Below, in pieces: positions 9,047 to 17,765 of a stretch of DNA of 64,000 bases; within the stretch, counting starts at the first letter, position 1; every line of letters begins with the position of its first letter. Source of the DNA: Micromonospora inositola (GTDB lineage Bacteria; Actinomycetota; Actinomycetes; Mycobacteriales; Micromonosporaceae); the NCBI RefSeq assembly GCF_900090285.1, contig NZ_LT607754.1, positions 4,490,001-4,554,000 on the forward strand, read 5' to 3'. A program made the translations under genes and the position numbers. The notes under the pieces are model-generated. The model was not told where the DNA came from. It saw nothing but the letters and a program-made list of their open reading frames with translations, and searched no databases.

Positions 9047-9880
9047 ATGTCGTCAACGCCGACCAGCCAACTTCCGGAAACCGGGGCCGACACCGTCCTG
9101 TCGCTCCGCGGCATCACCAAGACGTTCGGCGCCGTCGCCGCCCTGACCGACATCGACCTCGACGTGGCCGCCGGCCAGGTGGTGGCGATCGTCGGTGACA
9201 ACGGTGCCGGCAAGTCGACCCTCGTGAAGATCCTTTCCGGTGTCCACGCTCCGGACTCCGGGACCATCAGCTTCGAGGGCAACGAGGTCTCCATCCCGAA
9301 CCCGGCCGCCGCCCACCAGCTCGGCATCGCCACGGTCTTCCAGGATCTCGCGCTGTGCGAGAACCTCAACGTGATCGAGAACCTTTTCCTCGGACACGAG
9401 CTGCGCGGGCTGCGCCTCGACGACGTGGCCATGGAGGTCCGCTCGTGGGAACTGCTGCGGCAACTGTCCGCCAAGATCCCGACCGTCCGGATCCCCGTCG
9501 CCTCGCTCTCCGGCGGCCAGCGCCAGACCGTCGCTATCGCCCGGTCGCTCCTGGGCGATCCCAAGATCGTGATCCTGGATGAACCCACCGCCGCTCTCGG
9601 TGTGGCACAGACAGCCGAGGTGCTCAACCTCATCGAGCGCCTCCGCGAACGCGGCCACGGCGTGATCATGATCAGCCACAACATGGCGGACGTGAAGGCC
9701 GTCGCCGACACCGTGGCCGTGCTGCGGCTGGGCCGCAACAACGGGGTCTTCGCGGTGGACGAGGTCTCACCACAGGACATCATCGCCGCGATCACCGGCG
9801 CCACCGACAACGTCGTCGCTCAACGTAGCGCGCGGCGCGCCCAGCCGACAACGACCACCGAAGGGAGGACCCAGCCGTGA
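9047..9880 (+). CDS. Xylose/ribose-type ABC importer, ATP-binding subunit
   Basis: A cytoplasmic ATPase of 277 residues with a single ABC domain: Walker A GDNGAGKST, signature LSGGQRQT, Walker B VILDEPTAALG and switch histidine in MISHNMAD. It is a close relative in design of the ATPase in the first sugar operon, again lacking the second ABC half found in XylG or RbsA. ATG 9047 follows GAAGGA; an in-frame upstream start at 8972 would begin inside the hairpin and is rejected. Its stop overlaps the permease start (GTGA at 9877-9880). Confidence 0.85.
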   Translation: MSSTPTSQLPETGADTVLSLRGITKTFGAVAALTDIDLDVAAGQVVAIVGDNGAGKSTLVKILSGVHAPDSGTISFEGNEVSIPNPAAAHQLGIATVFQDLALCENLNVIENLFLGHELRGLRLDDVAMEVRSWELLRQLSAKIPTVRIPVASLSGGQRQTVAIARSLLGDPKIVILDEPTAALGVAQTAEVLNLIERLRERGHGVIMISHNMADVKAVADTVAVLRLGRNNGVFAVDEVSPQDIIAAITGATDNVVAQRSARRAQPTTTTEGRTQP

Positions 9881-11136
9881 CCGACGTCCACAACGCCCCG
9901 CCGGTCCAGTCCGGCCCGACCGACCTGCACGATGAGCGGCTGCGTCACCAGGCGGGCCTTCGTGGGGCCGTAGCCTCCTTCATCGACCGGGTACGAAGCG
10001 GCGACCTCGGCGTGCTTCCCGTCGTAGCCGGGCTCGTCATCATCTGGACGGTGTTGCAGTCACTCAACCCGATCTTCCTGTCCAGCGCCAACCTGGTGAA
10101 CCTCACCCTGGAGTGCGTACCGGTCGGCGTGATCGCGCTCGGCGTCGTGTTCATGCTCCTGGTCGGTGAGATCGACCTGTCGGTCGGCTCGGTCAGCGGT
10201 CTGTCCGCCGCGGTCATGGCCGTGCTCTTCGTCGACCGGGGCCTGCCTGCCTGGGCCGCGGTCGCCGCAGCCGTCGTCCTGGGAGCCGCACTGGGGTGGG
10301 TCTACGGCCAGCTGTTCAACCGGTTCGGCGTCCCGAGCTTCGTCATCACCCTGGCCGGCCTGCTCGGCTTCCTCGGGCTGCAGCTGTGGGTGCTCGGCGC
10401 CAAGGGCTCCATCAACCTGCCCTTCGACTCGGGTCTGGTGACCTTCGCGCAGCTGGCCTTCCTGCCGGCGTGGCTGTCGTACACCCTCGTCGGCGTGGGC
10501 GCCGTGGGCTGGTTCGTGAGCGGCTACCTGCACGCCCGCACCCGGCGACGGGCGCAGCTGTCCGCCGCGTCGGTGCAGTACCTCGCCGTCCGCAGCATCG
10601 TGCTCGCCGTCGGGCTCGGCGTGATCGTCTCCTACCTGCAGCAGACCCGTGGCGTCGGCTGGATGTTCGTGCTGTTCCTCGCTCTCGTCCTGGCCATGCA
10701 CTACGTGCTCCGCCGGACGAAGTACGGCAAGGCCGTGTACGCGATCGGCGGCAACGTCGAGGCCGCCCGGCGCGCGGGGATCAACGTCAGGGCCGTCTAC
10801 ACCTCCGTCTTCATGGTCTGCACCACCCTCGCCGCCGTCGGTGGCGTCCTGGCCGCCGCCCGGCTCGCGGCGGCCAACCAGAGCAGCGGCGGTGGCGACG
10901 TCAACCTGAACGCCATCGCGGCCGCCGTCATCGGTGGCACCAGCCTCTTCGGCGGCCGGGGCAGCGCCTTCGCCGCGCTGCTCGGGATCGTGGTGATCCA
11001 GTCCATCTCCAGCGGGCTGACCCTGCTGAACCTGGACTCGTCGTTCCGGTTCATGGTCACCGGCGCCGTCCTGCTGCTCGCCGTGGCGCTGGACTCGGTG
11101 GCGCGCCGGTCCCGGGCGTCGCACGGCCGGGGCTAA
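9877..11136 (+). CDS. Xylose/ribose-type ABC importer, permease
   Basis: A CUT2-family permease of 419 residues, longer than the 342-residue permease of the first operon and close to the length of XylH. It has about ten to twelve hydrophobic segments, the family patterns LLVGEIDLSVGSVSG in the first half and VIGGTSLFGGRG near the end, and an extra pair of central helices around a basic YLHARTRRRAQ loop. GTG 9877 overlaps the ATPase stop codon, so translation is coupled. It forms the membrane pore of this importer. Confidence 0.85.
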   Translation: MTDVHNAPPVQSGPTDLHDERLRHQAGLRGAVASFIDRVRSGDLGVLPVVAGLVIIWTVLQSLNPIFLSSANLVNLTLECVPVGVIALGVVFMLLVGEIDLSVGSVSGLSAAVMAVLFVDRGLPAWAAVAAAVVLGAALGWVYGQLFNRFGVPSFVITLAGLLGFLGLQLWVLGAKGSINLPFDSGLVTFAQLAFLPAWLSYTLVGVGAVGWFVSGYLHARTRRRAQLSAASVQYLAVRSIVLAVGLGVIVSYLQQTRGVGWMFVLFLALVLAMHYVLRRTKYGKAVYAIGGNVEAARRAGINVRAVYTSVFMVCTTLAAVGGVLAAARLAAANQSSGGGDVNLNAIAAAVIGGTSLFGGRGSAFAALLGIVVIQSISSGLTLLNLDSSFRFMVTGAVLLLAVALDSVARRSRASHGRG

Positions 11137-11162
11137 GCACAGGTCGGCAGGGAGGGAAGATC

Positions 11163-12659
11163 GTGGCAGCCATCTCCATCGACGCCGGTACGACGATGAT
11201 CAAGGCCGTCGGTTACGACGAGAAGGGCCTGGAGACCGTCGTCGTCCGTGAACCGGCCCCGGTGCGGCGGCCGAGGTCCGGCTGGGTCGAGCAGGACATG
11301 CTCCAGGTCCGGGACGCGGTGTTCCGCGCGGTCCGGGCCGTCGGCACACAGCTGCGCGGTGAGATCGAGTTCCTGGCGGTCACTGCACAGGGAGACGGCT
11401 GCTGGCTGGTCGACCAGGCCGGCGCACCGACGGGTCCCGCCGTGCTCTGGAACGACGGTCGGGCCGCGGCGGTCGTGCGGGGCTGGTCCGACGCCGGCGT
11501 GCTCGCCGAGGCGTTCCGTCGCAACGGCTCCGTGACGTTCGCCGGGCTGCCCAACGCGATCCTCAGCTGGCTGCGTACCCACGACCCGGACCGGCTGGAG
11601 CGCTCGGCAGCCGTCCTGACCTGCGGTGGTTGGCTCTTCGCCCAGCTCACTGGCGCGGTCGTGATGGAGGAGTCGGACGCGTCGGCGCCGTTCGTGGAGC
11701 TGCGGACCGGCCGGTACGACCGTCGGCTGCTCGATCTGTTCGACCTGGCGTGGGCGGAGCGGCTGCTGCCACCGGTGGCCGGGGGCGCGCGGCGGGTCGC
11801 CCCACTGGGGGCGGACGCCGCCGCCGAGGTCGGCGTGCCGGCGGGTACGCCGGTCGTGGTCGCCCCCTACGACATCGCCTCGACGGCGATCGGTGCCGGT
11901 GCGGTCCGCCCCGGCCAGGCGTGCAGCATCCTCGGCACCACGCTCTGCACGGAGGTGGTGACCGACGACGTGTCGCTCGGGAGCGAGCCGCTCGGGGTGA
12001 CCGTCGCGCTCGGCGTACCCGGCCGGCACCTGCGGGCGATGCCCGCGCTGGCCGGCACCGAGGTGCTGACCTGGGCGTGCGGGATGCTCGGCCTGGACCA
12101 CCCCGGACAACTGATCGAACTGGCGGGCCACGCGCCGGCCGGCGCCGCCGGTCTGGTGTTCCTGCCCTACCTGTCACCGGCCGGCGAGCGGGTGCCGTTC
12201 GTCGACACGCGGGCGAGAGGTGTGCTGTTCGGGCTCTCCGTCGAACACGGCCGGGAGCACATCGCCCGCGCGGTGATCGAAGGGCTCACCCTCGTCATCC
12301 GTGACTGCCTGGCGGCCTCGCGGGTCACGCCGACGGAGCTGCGGATCTGCGGCGGCGGCGCGGTGAACGACGCCTGGGCCCAGTTGATCGCCGACGTGGT
12401 CGGGGTGCCCGTGCGGCGTTCCGTGGACACCGAGGTCGGCGCCCGTGGCGCGTACGTCGTCGGGAGGCTGGCCACCGGGGCCGTGAGCACGGTGGAGGAT
12501 GCGGTCGCCGCGCACGTGCGTGTACCGGACTCGTTCGAGCCGGACCCGGACCGGACGCGGCGCTACGCCGTGCTGTTCGGGGAGTTCGTCCGCCTGCGCC
12601 AGCAGTCGGCGACGGCGTGGCCGAAACTGGCGGCCCTGCGCGGGGAGGGGGACCGGTGA
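11163..12659 (+). CDS. FGGY-family carbohydrate kinase 1
   Basis: A cytoplasmic FGGY-fold sugar or polyol kinase of 498 residues. The N-terminal ATP-binding phosphate-1 motif is SIDAGTTMIKAVGYD, a middle motif is APYDIASTAIGAG with SILGTTLCTEV, and the C-terminal FGGY signature region contains LRICGGGAVNDAWAQ. The chosen start is GTG 11163 after GCAGGGAGGGAAG. It lies 26 bases after the permease gene and overlaps the next kinase gene by GTGA (12656-12659). It would phosphorylate the imported compound or a derivative. Its exact substrate cannot be read from sequence; xylulokinase, erythritol-kinase-like and related activities are all possible. Confidence 0.8.
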   Translation: MAAISIDAGTTMIKAVGYDEKGLETVVVREPAPVRRPRSGWVEQDMLQVRDAVFRAVRAVGTQLRGEIEFLAVTAQGDGCWLVDQAGAPTGPAVLWNDGRAAAVVRGWSDAGVLAEAFRRNGSVTFAGLPNAILSWLRTHDPDRLERSAAVLTCGGWLFAQLTGAVVMEESDASAPFVELRTGRYDRRLLDLFDLAWAERLLPPVAGGARRVAPLGADAAAEVGVPAGTPVVVAPYDIASTAIGAGAVRPGQACSILGTTLCTEVVTDDVSLGSEPLGVTVALGVPGRHLRAMPALAGTEVLTWACGMLGLDHPGQLIELAGHAPAGAAGLVFLPYLSPAGERVPFVDTRARGVLFGLSVEHGREHIARAVIEGLTLVIRDCLAASRVTPTELRICGGGAVNDAWAQLIADVVGVPVRRSVDTEVGARGAYVVGRLATGAVSTVEDAVAAHVRVPDSFEPDPDRTRRYAVLFGEFVRLRQQSATAWPKLAALRGEGDR

Positions 12660-14140
12660 CGCTCCCGGAGGACGACGGCGTCTGGATCGGGCTCGATCTC
12701 GGCACGCAGAGCGTGCGGGCCCTCGCCGTCACCGGCCAGGGTGTCGTGGTCGGCATGGGTAGCGCGCCGCTGACCAGCCGCCGCGACGGCAACCGGCACG
12801 AGCAGGATCCGCGACAGTGGTGGGCCGCCGTGTCCGTCGCGGCGCGTGCGGCGCTGGCCGACGTGGCGCCGGCCAGCGTCCAGGGGGTCGCCGTCGACGC
12901 CACCTCCGGAACGGTGCTCCTGGTCGACGAGACCGGCGAGCCGGTGACCCCGGGCGTCATGTACGACGACACCCGCGCGGCCCCCGAGGTCGAGCAGGTC
13001 AACGATGTCGGCGCGGCGACCTGGGCGGCTCTCGGATACCAGCGGATGCAGCCCGCCTGGGCCCTGCCGAAGCTGCTCTGGTTGCTGCGGCACCACCCCG
13101 GCGCGACAGGGGCGCACCGGCTGGCGCACCAGAGCGATGTGATCAACCGTCGACTTGTCGGGCACGAGGTGCCGACCGACCTGAGCAACGCCCTCAAGAC
13201 CGGTGCCCACCTCGTCAACGGCGAGTGGCCGGTCGCCGTCCTCGACGCGCTCGGCGTGCCCGGTGAGCTGCTGCCGCCGCTGGTCCGGCCCGGCACCCGC
13301 CTCGGCGCGGTCTGCGCTGCCGCCGGCGAGCAGACCGGCATCCCCGTCGGCACCCCGGTGTTCGCCGGCATGACGGACGGGTGCGCGGCGCAGCTCGGGT
13401 CCGGCGCGCTGCGGGTCGGCAGCTGGAACTCCGTGCTCGGCACCACGCTGGTGCTCAAGGGCGTCGCCCGGGAGCCCGTCCACGACCCGGCCGGGGTGGT
13501 GTACTCGCACCGCGGCCCGAACGACACCTGGCTGCCCGGCGGCGCGTCCAGCACCGGGGCGGGAGCCGTCTCGCGCGACTTCCCGGGCGGCGACCTCGAT
13601 GCCCTCAATCGCGCGGCGGCGTCCCACGAGCCGGCGAACGCCGTCTGCTACCCGCTGGTCTCCACCGGGGAACGCTTTCCGTTCGTCGCCCCCCGGGCAC
13701 GCGGGTTCCTCGTCGGCGAGCCGGCCGGGGAAGCCGACCGGTTCGCGGCCGTGCTGCAGGGTGTCGCGTATGTGGAGCGCCTCTGCTTCGACTACCTCCA
13801 CCTGCTCGGCGCCCCGCTCGACGGCGACCTGGTGCTGACCGGCGGCGCCACCCGCAGCGGGTACTGGAACCAGTTGCGCGCCGACATCCTCGGTCGGCCG
13901 GTGGTGCTGCCGGAGAACGCCGAGCCCGCGCTCGGCATGGCGATCCTCGCGGCGGCCGCCGACCGTGACCCGGTCGAGGTCGCGGCGGCCATGGTGCGGG
14001 TGCGGGCGGTCGTCGAGCCGCGAGCGGGTTCGCACAGCCGGTTCACGCCGGGATACCTGCGGCTGGTCGAGATGCTCGAGCATCGGGGCTGGCTGCCGTC
14101 GGCTGCGGCCGCACACGCACGGGAAAGGACAGCCCAATGA
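12656..14140 (+). CDS. FGGY-family carbohydrate kinase 2
   Basis: A second FGGY kinase of 494 residues, clearly different from its neighbour rather than a recent copy. It has GLDLGTQSVRALAV at the N-terminus, the sugar-contact region VDATSGTVLLVDETGEP, and LVLTGGATRSGYWNQLRADILG near the C-terminus. GTG 12656 overlaps the stop of kinase 1, and its own stop overlaps the phosphatase start (ATGA at 14137-14140), so all three are coupled. The second motif resembles ribulokinase-type enzymes, which is weak evidence. Having two FGGY kinases in one operon suggests two phosphorylated intermediates or two substrates. Confidence 0.8.
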   Translation: MTLPEDDGVWIGLDLGTQSVRALAVTGQGVVVGMGSAPLTSRRDGNRHEQDPRQWWAAVSVAARAALADVAPASVQGVAVDATSGTVLLVDETGEPVTPGVMYDDTRAAPEVEQVNDVGAATWAALGYQRMQPAWALPKLLWLLRHHPGATGAHRLAHQSDVINRRLVGHEVPTDLSNALKTGAHLVNGEWPVAVLDALGVPGELLPPLVRPGTRLGAVCAAAGEQTGIPVGTPVFAGMTDGCAAQLGSGALRVGSWNSVLGTTLVLKGVAREPVHDPAGVVYSHRGPNDTWLPGGASSTGAGAVSRDFPGGDLDALNRAAASHEPANAVCYPLVSTGERFPFVAPRARGFLVGEPAGEADRFAAVLQGVAYVERLCFDYLHLLGAPLDGDLVLTGGATRSGYWNQLRADILGRPVVLPENAEPALGMAILAAAADRDPVEVAAAMVRVRAVVEPRAGSHSRFTPGYLRLVEMLEHRGWLPSAAAAHARERTAQ

Positions 14141-14757
14141 CCACCCTCGTCCTCGTCCGCCACGGGGAAACCGTCTGGCACGCGGAGAACCGGTACGCCG
14201 GTGTCAGCGACATCTCGCTCACGGCTCGGGGGCACGACCAGGCCGCGCAGCTGGCCGGCTGGGCCGGAACGGCAGGACTGTCCGGCGTGTGGACCTCGAC
14301 CCTGAGCCGGGCCCAGCTCACCGCCCGGCCCTGCGCCGAGGCTGCCGGCACGCCGCTGCGGGTCGATGAACGCCTCCGGGAGCTCGACTTCGGTGACGCG
14401 GAAGGGCTGACCCGGGGGGAGATGCGTGAGCAGTTCCCTGAGGCGTTGGACGCCTTCCACGCCGATCCCGTCGCCGACCACCTGCCGGGCGGGGAGGATC
14501 CCGCCCACGCGGCGCAGCGGTTCACCGAATGCCTCCACGACATCGCGGCCCAGCATCCGGACGGCCGGGTGCTGGTGGTCGCGCACACGACCGCGATCCG
14601 GCTGGCGCTGTGTCAGCTGCTCGCGGTACCGCTGCGGGACTACCGCCGGCTGTTCCCGTTCGTCCGCAACTGCGCCCTGACGGAGATCCGGTTGGACGGT
14701 GGTCGGTTCTCCCTCATCGAGTTCAACGCCCCGATCGGAGCGCGGCCCGTGGCGTGA
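14137..14757 (+). CDS. Histidine phosphatase family protein
   Basis: A cytoplasmic phosphoglycerate-mutase-like phosphatase of 206 residues. The catalytic RHG motif is at the N-terminus in LVRHGETVWHAENR; the second histidine is in VVAHTTAIRL at about residue 150, and LRELDFGDAEG is the usual third motif. ATG 14137 overlaps the stop of kinase 2. A phosphatase coupled to two sugar kinases is unexpected, because it could reverse them; it may act on a later phosphorylated product or on a misphosphorylated dead-end compound. Its substrate is unknown. Confidence 0.8.
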   Translation: MTTLVLVRHGETVWHAENRYAGVSDISLTARGHDQAAQLAGWAGTAGLSGVWTSTLSRAQLTARPCAEAAGTPLRVDERLRELDFGDAEGLTRGEMREQFPEALDAFHADPVADHLPGGEDPAHAAQRFTECLHDIAAQHPDGRVLVVAHTTAIRLALCQLLAVPLRDYRRLFPFVRNCALTEIRLDGGRFSLIEFNAPIGARPVA

Positions 14758-14802
14758 GTACACGTCCGGCCGCCACCCCCGCGACAACCCTGGAGTTCTG
14801 TG

Positions 14803-15837
14803 ATGAGCGTCCGCCTGCTCGCCGCCGGCGACCACTTCGTTCTCAACCGTCTGCTCGTCGACGCCGTGCGCGCCGAGGTCCCCGACGGTCTCGACATCAG
14901 CGAGCTGACGCTTCCCTGGCCGGTTGAGCCGTTCGGGCCGGTGGCAGAGGTCCATGAAGCGTCCGGCACCGAGGACGAGTTGATCGAGGCGCTGCGAGGC
15001 GTCCGCGTCTGCGTCACGCAGATGGCGCCGATCACCCGCAAGGTGCTCGAGGCCGCACCGGGCCTCGAGCTGGTCTGCGTCAGCCGCGGCGGGCCGGTCA
15101 ACGTGAACCTCGAGGCGGCGACGGAGCGGGGTGTCGCCGTCTGCTCCGCGCCAGGCCGCAACGCCGCCGCCACGGCGGAGCACACCGTCGCCATGATCCT
15201 CGCTGCCATCCGCCGGATCGCACCCACGCACCAGGACCTTGTCAACGGCGTCTGGCGTGGCGACTACTACCGGTACGAGAGCGTCGGACCGGAGCTGGGC
15301 GGCAGCACCGTGGGACTGGTCGGGTTCGGCGCCATCGGCCGCCGGGTGGCCCGCATGCTCCACGCGTTCGGCGCGCGGGTTCTGGTGCACGATCCGTACG
15401 TCACCGAAGACCAACTCAACGGGATCGCCGAGTTGACCTCTCTTGACGACCTGCTGTCGAGGTCGCGCATCGTGTCTCTTCATGCCCGCGTCACGCCCGA
15501 GACCGCGGGGATGATCGGTGCCGCGCAACTGGCGGCGATGCCGGCCGGTTCGGTCATCGTCAATTGCGCCCGGGGCGCGTTGCTCGACTACGACGCCGTG
15601 TGCGACGCCCTCGACACCGGGCACCTGTTCGGCGCGGCCTTCGACGTGTTCCCGCAGGAACCGATCCCGGCCGATTCCCGGCTGCTCAGCACGCCGAACA
15701 TTGTGATGACCCCGCACCTGGCCGGGGCCAGCAAGGAGACCGCCGCGAACGCCGCCGGTATCGTCGCCGGAGAGGTGGGCCGGTACCTGCGCGGGGAGCG
15801 GCTCCGGTTCTGCGCCAACCCGCGGGTGCTGGTCTGA
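14803..15837 (+). CDS. D-2-hydroxyacid dehydrogenase (SerA/PdxB-like)
   Basis: A cytoplasmic NAD-dependent D-isomer 2-hydroxyacid dehydrogenase of 344 residues. The nucleotide-binding motif is GLVGFGAIGRRVA at about residue 170. The substrate arginine is in NCARGALLDYDAV, the catalytic glutamate in FPQEPI and the catalytic histidine in MTPHLAGASKET. ATG 14803 has GGAG seven bases upstream; the adjacent GTG 14800 is too close to it. It ends the sugar operon, so it probably oxidises a sugar acid or phospho-acid, or reduces a 2-keto acid, made from the imported compound. That pathway step is inferred. Confidence 0.8.
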   Translation: MSVRLLAAGDHFVLNRLLVDAVRAEVPDGLDISELTLPWPVEPFGPVAEVHEASGTEDELIEALRGVRVCVTQMAPITRKVLEAAPGLELVCVSRGGPVNVNLEAATERGVAVCSAPGRNAAATAEHTVAMILAAIRRIAPTHQDLVNGVWRGDYYRYESVGPELGGSTVGLVGFGAIGRRVARMLHAFGARVLVHDPYVTEDQLNGIAELTSLDDLLSRSRIVSLHARVTPETAGMIGAAQLAAMPAGSVIVNCARGALLDYDAVCDALDTGHLFGAAFDVFPQEPIPADSRLLSTPNIVMTPHLAGASKETAANAAGIVAGEVGRYLRGERLRFCANPRVLV

Positions 15838-15845
15838 CCGGCTCG

Positions 15846-15921
15846 GTCGATCATGGAGTGGTGGTGGGGGACGGAGGCCGGAAATCGGCCCGTACCGGGC
15901 ACCACAACCTCCATGATCGAC
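15846..15921. terminator. Long inverted repeat, bidirectional terminator between convergent genes
   Basis: GTCGATCATGGAG (15846-15858) pairs with CTCCATGATCGAC (15909-15921). The stem continues imperfectly with GTGGTG/CACCAC, and a smaller GGCCG/CGGCC hairpin lies inside. It separates the dehydrogenase and glyA, which converge. The core GTCGATCATGG also occurs at 42309-42319 and, inverted, at 38366-38376, both outside genes, so this may be a dispersed intergenic repeat as well as a terminator. Confidence 0.6.
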
Positions 15922-15935
15922 GCTTTCAGGGGCGG

Positions 15936-17354
15936 TCAGCCGAGGTCGACGGCGGGGTAGAGGGGAAAGCCGGCGAGCAGGTCGCTGGCCTGCTTGCTGA
16001 CCGTGTCGGCGAGGGCCGGGTCGAGGACGTACTTCGCCTTGGACTCGCCGGACGTGGTCTGGTTGAGCACGGTGTGGATCAGCTCGGCGGTCTGGTCCAT
16101 CTCCGCCGTGCCGAGGCCCCGGGTGGTCAGCGCCGGGGTGCCGATCCGGATGCCCGAGGTGTACCAGGCGCCGTTCGGGTCCTGCGGGACCGCGTTGCGG
16201 TTGGTGACGATGCCCGAGTCGAGCAGCGCCTGCTCGGCCTGCCGGCCGGTGAGGCCGTAGCCGGTGACGTCGATGAGCACCAGGTGGTTCTCGGTGCCAC
16301 CGGTGACCAGCTTCGCGCCGCGGCGCAGCAGCCCGTCGGCGAGCGCCTGGGCGTTGTCGACGATCCGCTGGGCGTAGTCGGCGAAGTCGGGGCGGCGGGC
16401 CTCGGCCAGGGCGACCGCCTTGGCGGCCATCACGTGCGGCAGCGGGCCGCCGAGCACCATCGGGCAGCCCCGGTCGACCTGGTCGGCCAGCTCCGGCCCG
16501 CACAGCACCATGCCACCGCGCGGGCCGCGCAGCGACTTGTGGGTGGTGGTGGTGACGATGTGCGCGTGCGGCACCGGGTCGAAGTCGCCGGTGAAGACCT
16601 TGCCCGCGACCAGACCGGCGAAGTGCGCCATGTCGACCATGAAGGTGGCGCCCACGGAGTCGGCGATCTCCCGCATGATCCGGAAATTGACCTTCCGCGG
16701 GTACGCCGAGTAGCCGGCCACCAGGATCAGCGGCTTGAACTCGCGGGCCGCCTCGGCGACCTTGTCGTAGTCGATCAGGCCGGTGGCCGGGTCGGTGCCG
16801 TAGCTGCGCTGGTCGAACATCTTGCCGGAGATGTTCGGCCGGAAGCCGTGGGTGAGGTGACCGCCGGCATCCAGCGACATGCCCAGCATCCGCTGGTTGC
16901 CCAGCTCGCGGCGCAGCGCGAACCAGTCCGCCTCGGTGAGGTCGTTGACCTGGCGTACCTGGGCCTTTTTGAGGGCGGGGGACTCGACGCGGTCGGCCAG
17001 GATCGCCCAGAACGCGACCAGGTTGGCGTCGATGCCGGAGTGCGGCTGCACGTACGCGTGGGCGGCGCCGAACAGCTCCTTGGCGTGCTCGGCGGCGAGC
17101 GCCTCGACGGTGTCGACGTTCTGGCAGCCGGCGTAGAAGCGGCGGCCGATGGTGCCCTCGGCGTACTTGTCGCTGAACCAGTTGCCCATGGCCAGCAGGG
17201 TGGCCGGAGAGGCGTAGTTCTCGCTCGCGATGAGCTTGAGGGACTCGCGCTGGTCGGCCAGCTCCGCCCCGATGGCGTCGGCCACCCGCGGCTCGACGGC
17301 CCGGATCACCTCGAGCGCGCTGCGGAAGGCGGTGGATTCGGCGTTCAGCGACAT
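15936..17354 (-). CDS. glyA: Serine hydroxymethyltransferase
   Basis: A PLP-dependent enzyme of 472 residues that interconverts serine and glycine while loading or unloading methylene-tetrahydrofolate. The start has the family pattern [13 protein letters not shown], and the PLP lysine is in [13 protein letters not shown]. The active-site region [12 protein letters not shown] is intact. It is about 45-50 residues longer than the usual bacterial GlyA of roughly 420, with extra sequence spread through the first half. ATG 17354 follows AGGAGGT; an open frame further upstream would run through the riboswitch and is rejected. The leader carries a ZTP riboswitch, so expression should rise when folate-dependent one-carbon supply fails. 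Confidence 0.92.
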   Translation of the reverse strand: MSLNAESTAFRSALEVIRAVEPRVADAIGAELADQRESLKLIASENYASPATLLAMGNWFSDKYAEGTIGRRFYAGCQNVDTVEALAAEHAKELFGAAHAYVQPHSGIDANLVAFWAILADRVESPALKKAQVRQVNDLTEADWFALRRELGNQRMLGMSLDAGGHLTHGFRPNISGKMFDQRSYGTDPATGLIDYDKVAEAAREFKPLILVAGYSAYPRKVNFRIMREIADSVGATFMVDMAHFAGLVAGKVFTGDFDPVPHAHIVTTTTHKSLRGPRGGMVLCGPELADQVDRGCPMVLGGPLPHVMAAKAVALAEARRPDFADYAQRIVDNAQALADGLLRRGAKLVTGGTENHLVLIDVTGYGLTGRQAEQALLDSGIVTNRNAVPQDPNGAWYTSGIRIGTPALTTRGLGTAEMDQTAELIHTVLNQTTSGESKAKYVLDPALADTVSKQASDLLAGFPLYPAVDLG

Positions 17355-17375
17355 GCGACCTCCTGGTGACGTGCG

Positions 17376-17462
17376 GAAGGCCCAGGCGCTCGGCGTGCGT
17401 CCTCGTGACGGGACCGCTCCCCGATGGTTCTCCATCCCCACGCGCCAGTAACGGCCCGCGCC
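17376..17462 (-). ncRNA. ZTP (pfl) riboswitch upstream of glyA
   Basis: Read on the minus strand, the leader has the pfl layout. A 5' domain contains GCCGTTACTGGCG, then GTGGGGATGG, AGAACCATCGGGGAGCG, a variable linker stem, and the highly conserved 3' element GCCGAGCGCCTGGGCC (17394-17379). The AGGAGGT ribosome site of glyA follows within about 15 bases, so control of translation start is likely. ZTP/ZMP riboswitches are known before glyA and other one-carbon genes. Bounds are approximate. Confidence 0.85.
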
Positions 17463-17489
17463 GATCCTACCGGGTCCACCCCCGGGGGT

Positions 17490-17715
17490 GGCGTGGCCGG
17501 GTGGACCTCCGCCGTGCTGGCCGAGGCGTACCGGACCGGGGTGGTCTGCACCGACGAGTTCCTGCCGCATCCCGACCCGTACCCGAGCCGGGCGGCCTGG
17601 TCCGCGGACCGGGTGGCGACGACGGCTACCCGCGCGAGTGGCGGCAGCGGAGGTGCCGGCGGGCATCCCGCGTCGGGTCCTGCCCGCGCCGGAGGGCACC
17701 CCGACCGCCTGGTGA
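17490..17715 (+). pseudogene. Possible remnant of an unrecognised gene
   Basis: Between the riboswitch and the hemerythrin terminator, one forward frame reads like protein ([14 protein letters not shown], then [17 protein letters not shown]). A shift to another frame near 17630 continues with [18 protein letters not shown] and ends at a stop at 17715. No start or ribosome site fits and I do not recognise the family. It may be the decayed 3' end of a gene. GC-rich DNA gives many spurious open frames, so confidence is low. Confidence 0.25.
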
Positions 17716-17721
17716 CACACG

Positions 17722-17750
17722 CCGGGGCCCGGCCGGCGGCCGGGCCCCGG
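17722..17750. terminator. Strong GC hairpin after the hemerythrin gene
   Basis: CCGGGGCCCGGCC (17722-17734) pairs perfectly with GGCCGGGCCCCGG (17738-17750) around a three-base loop. It lies just beyond the stop of the leftward hemerythrin gene and is probably its terminator. Confidence 0.65.
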
Positions 17751-17765
17751 GGGGAGTCGCGGGGG

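Noticed and set aside
6620..15837. Standard D-xylose operon
   Set aside because: No xylose isomerase is present and there are two FGGY kinases with a phosphatase and an acid dehydrogenase, so a plain xylose route does not fit.
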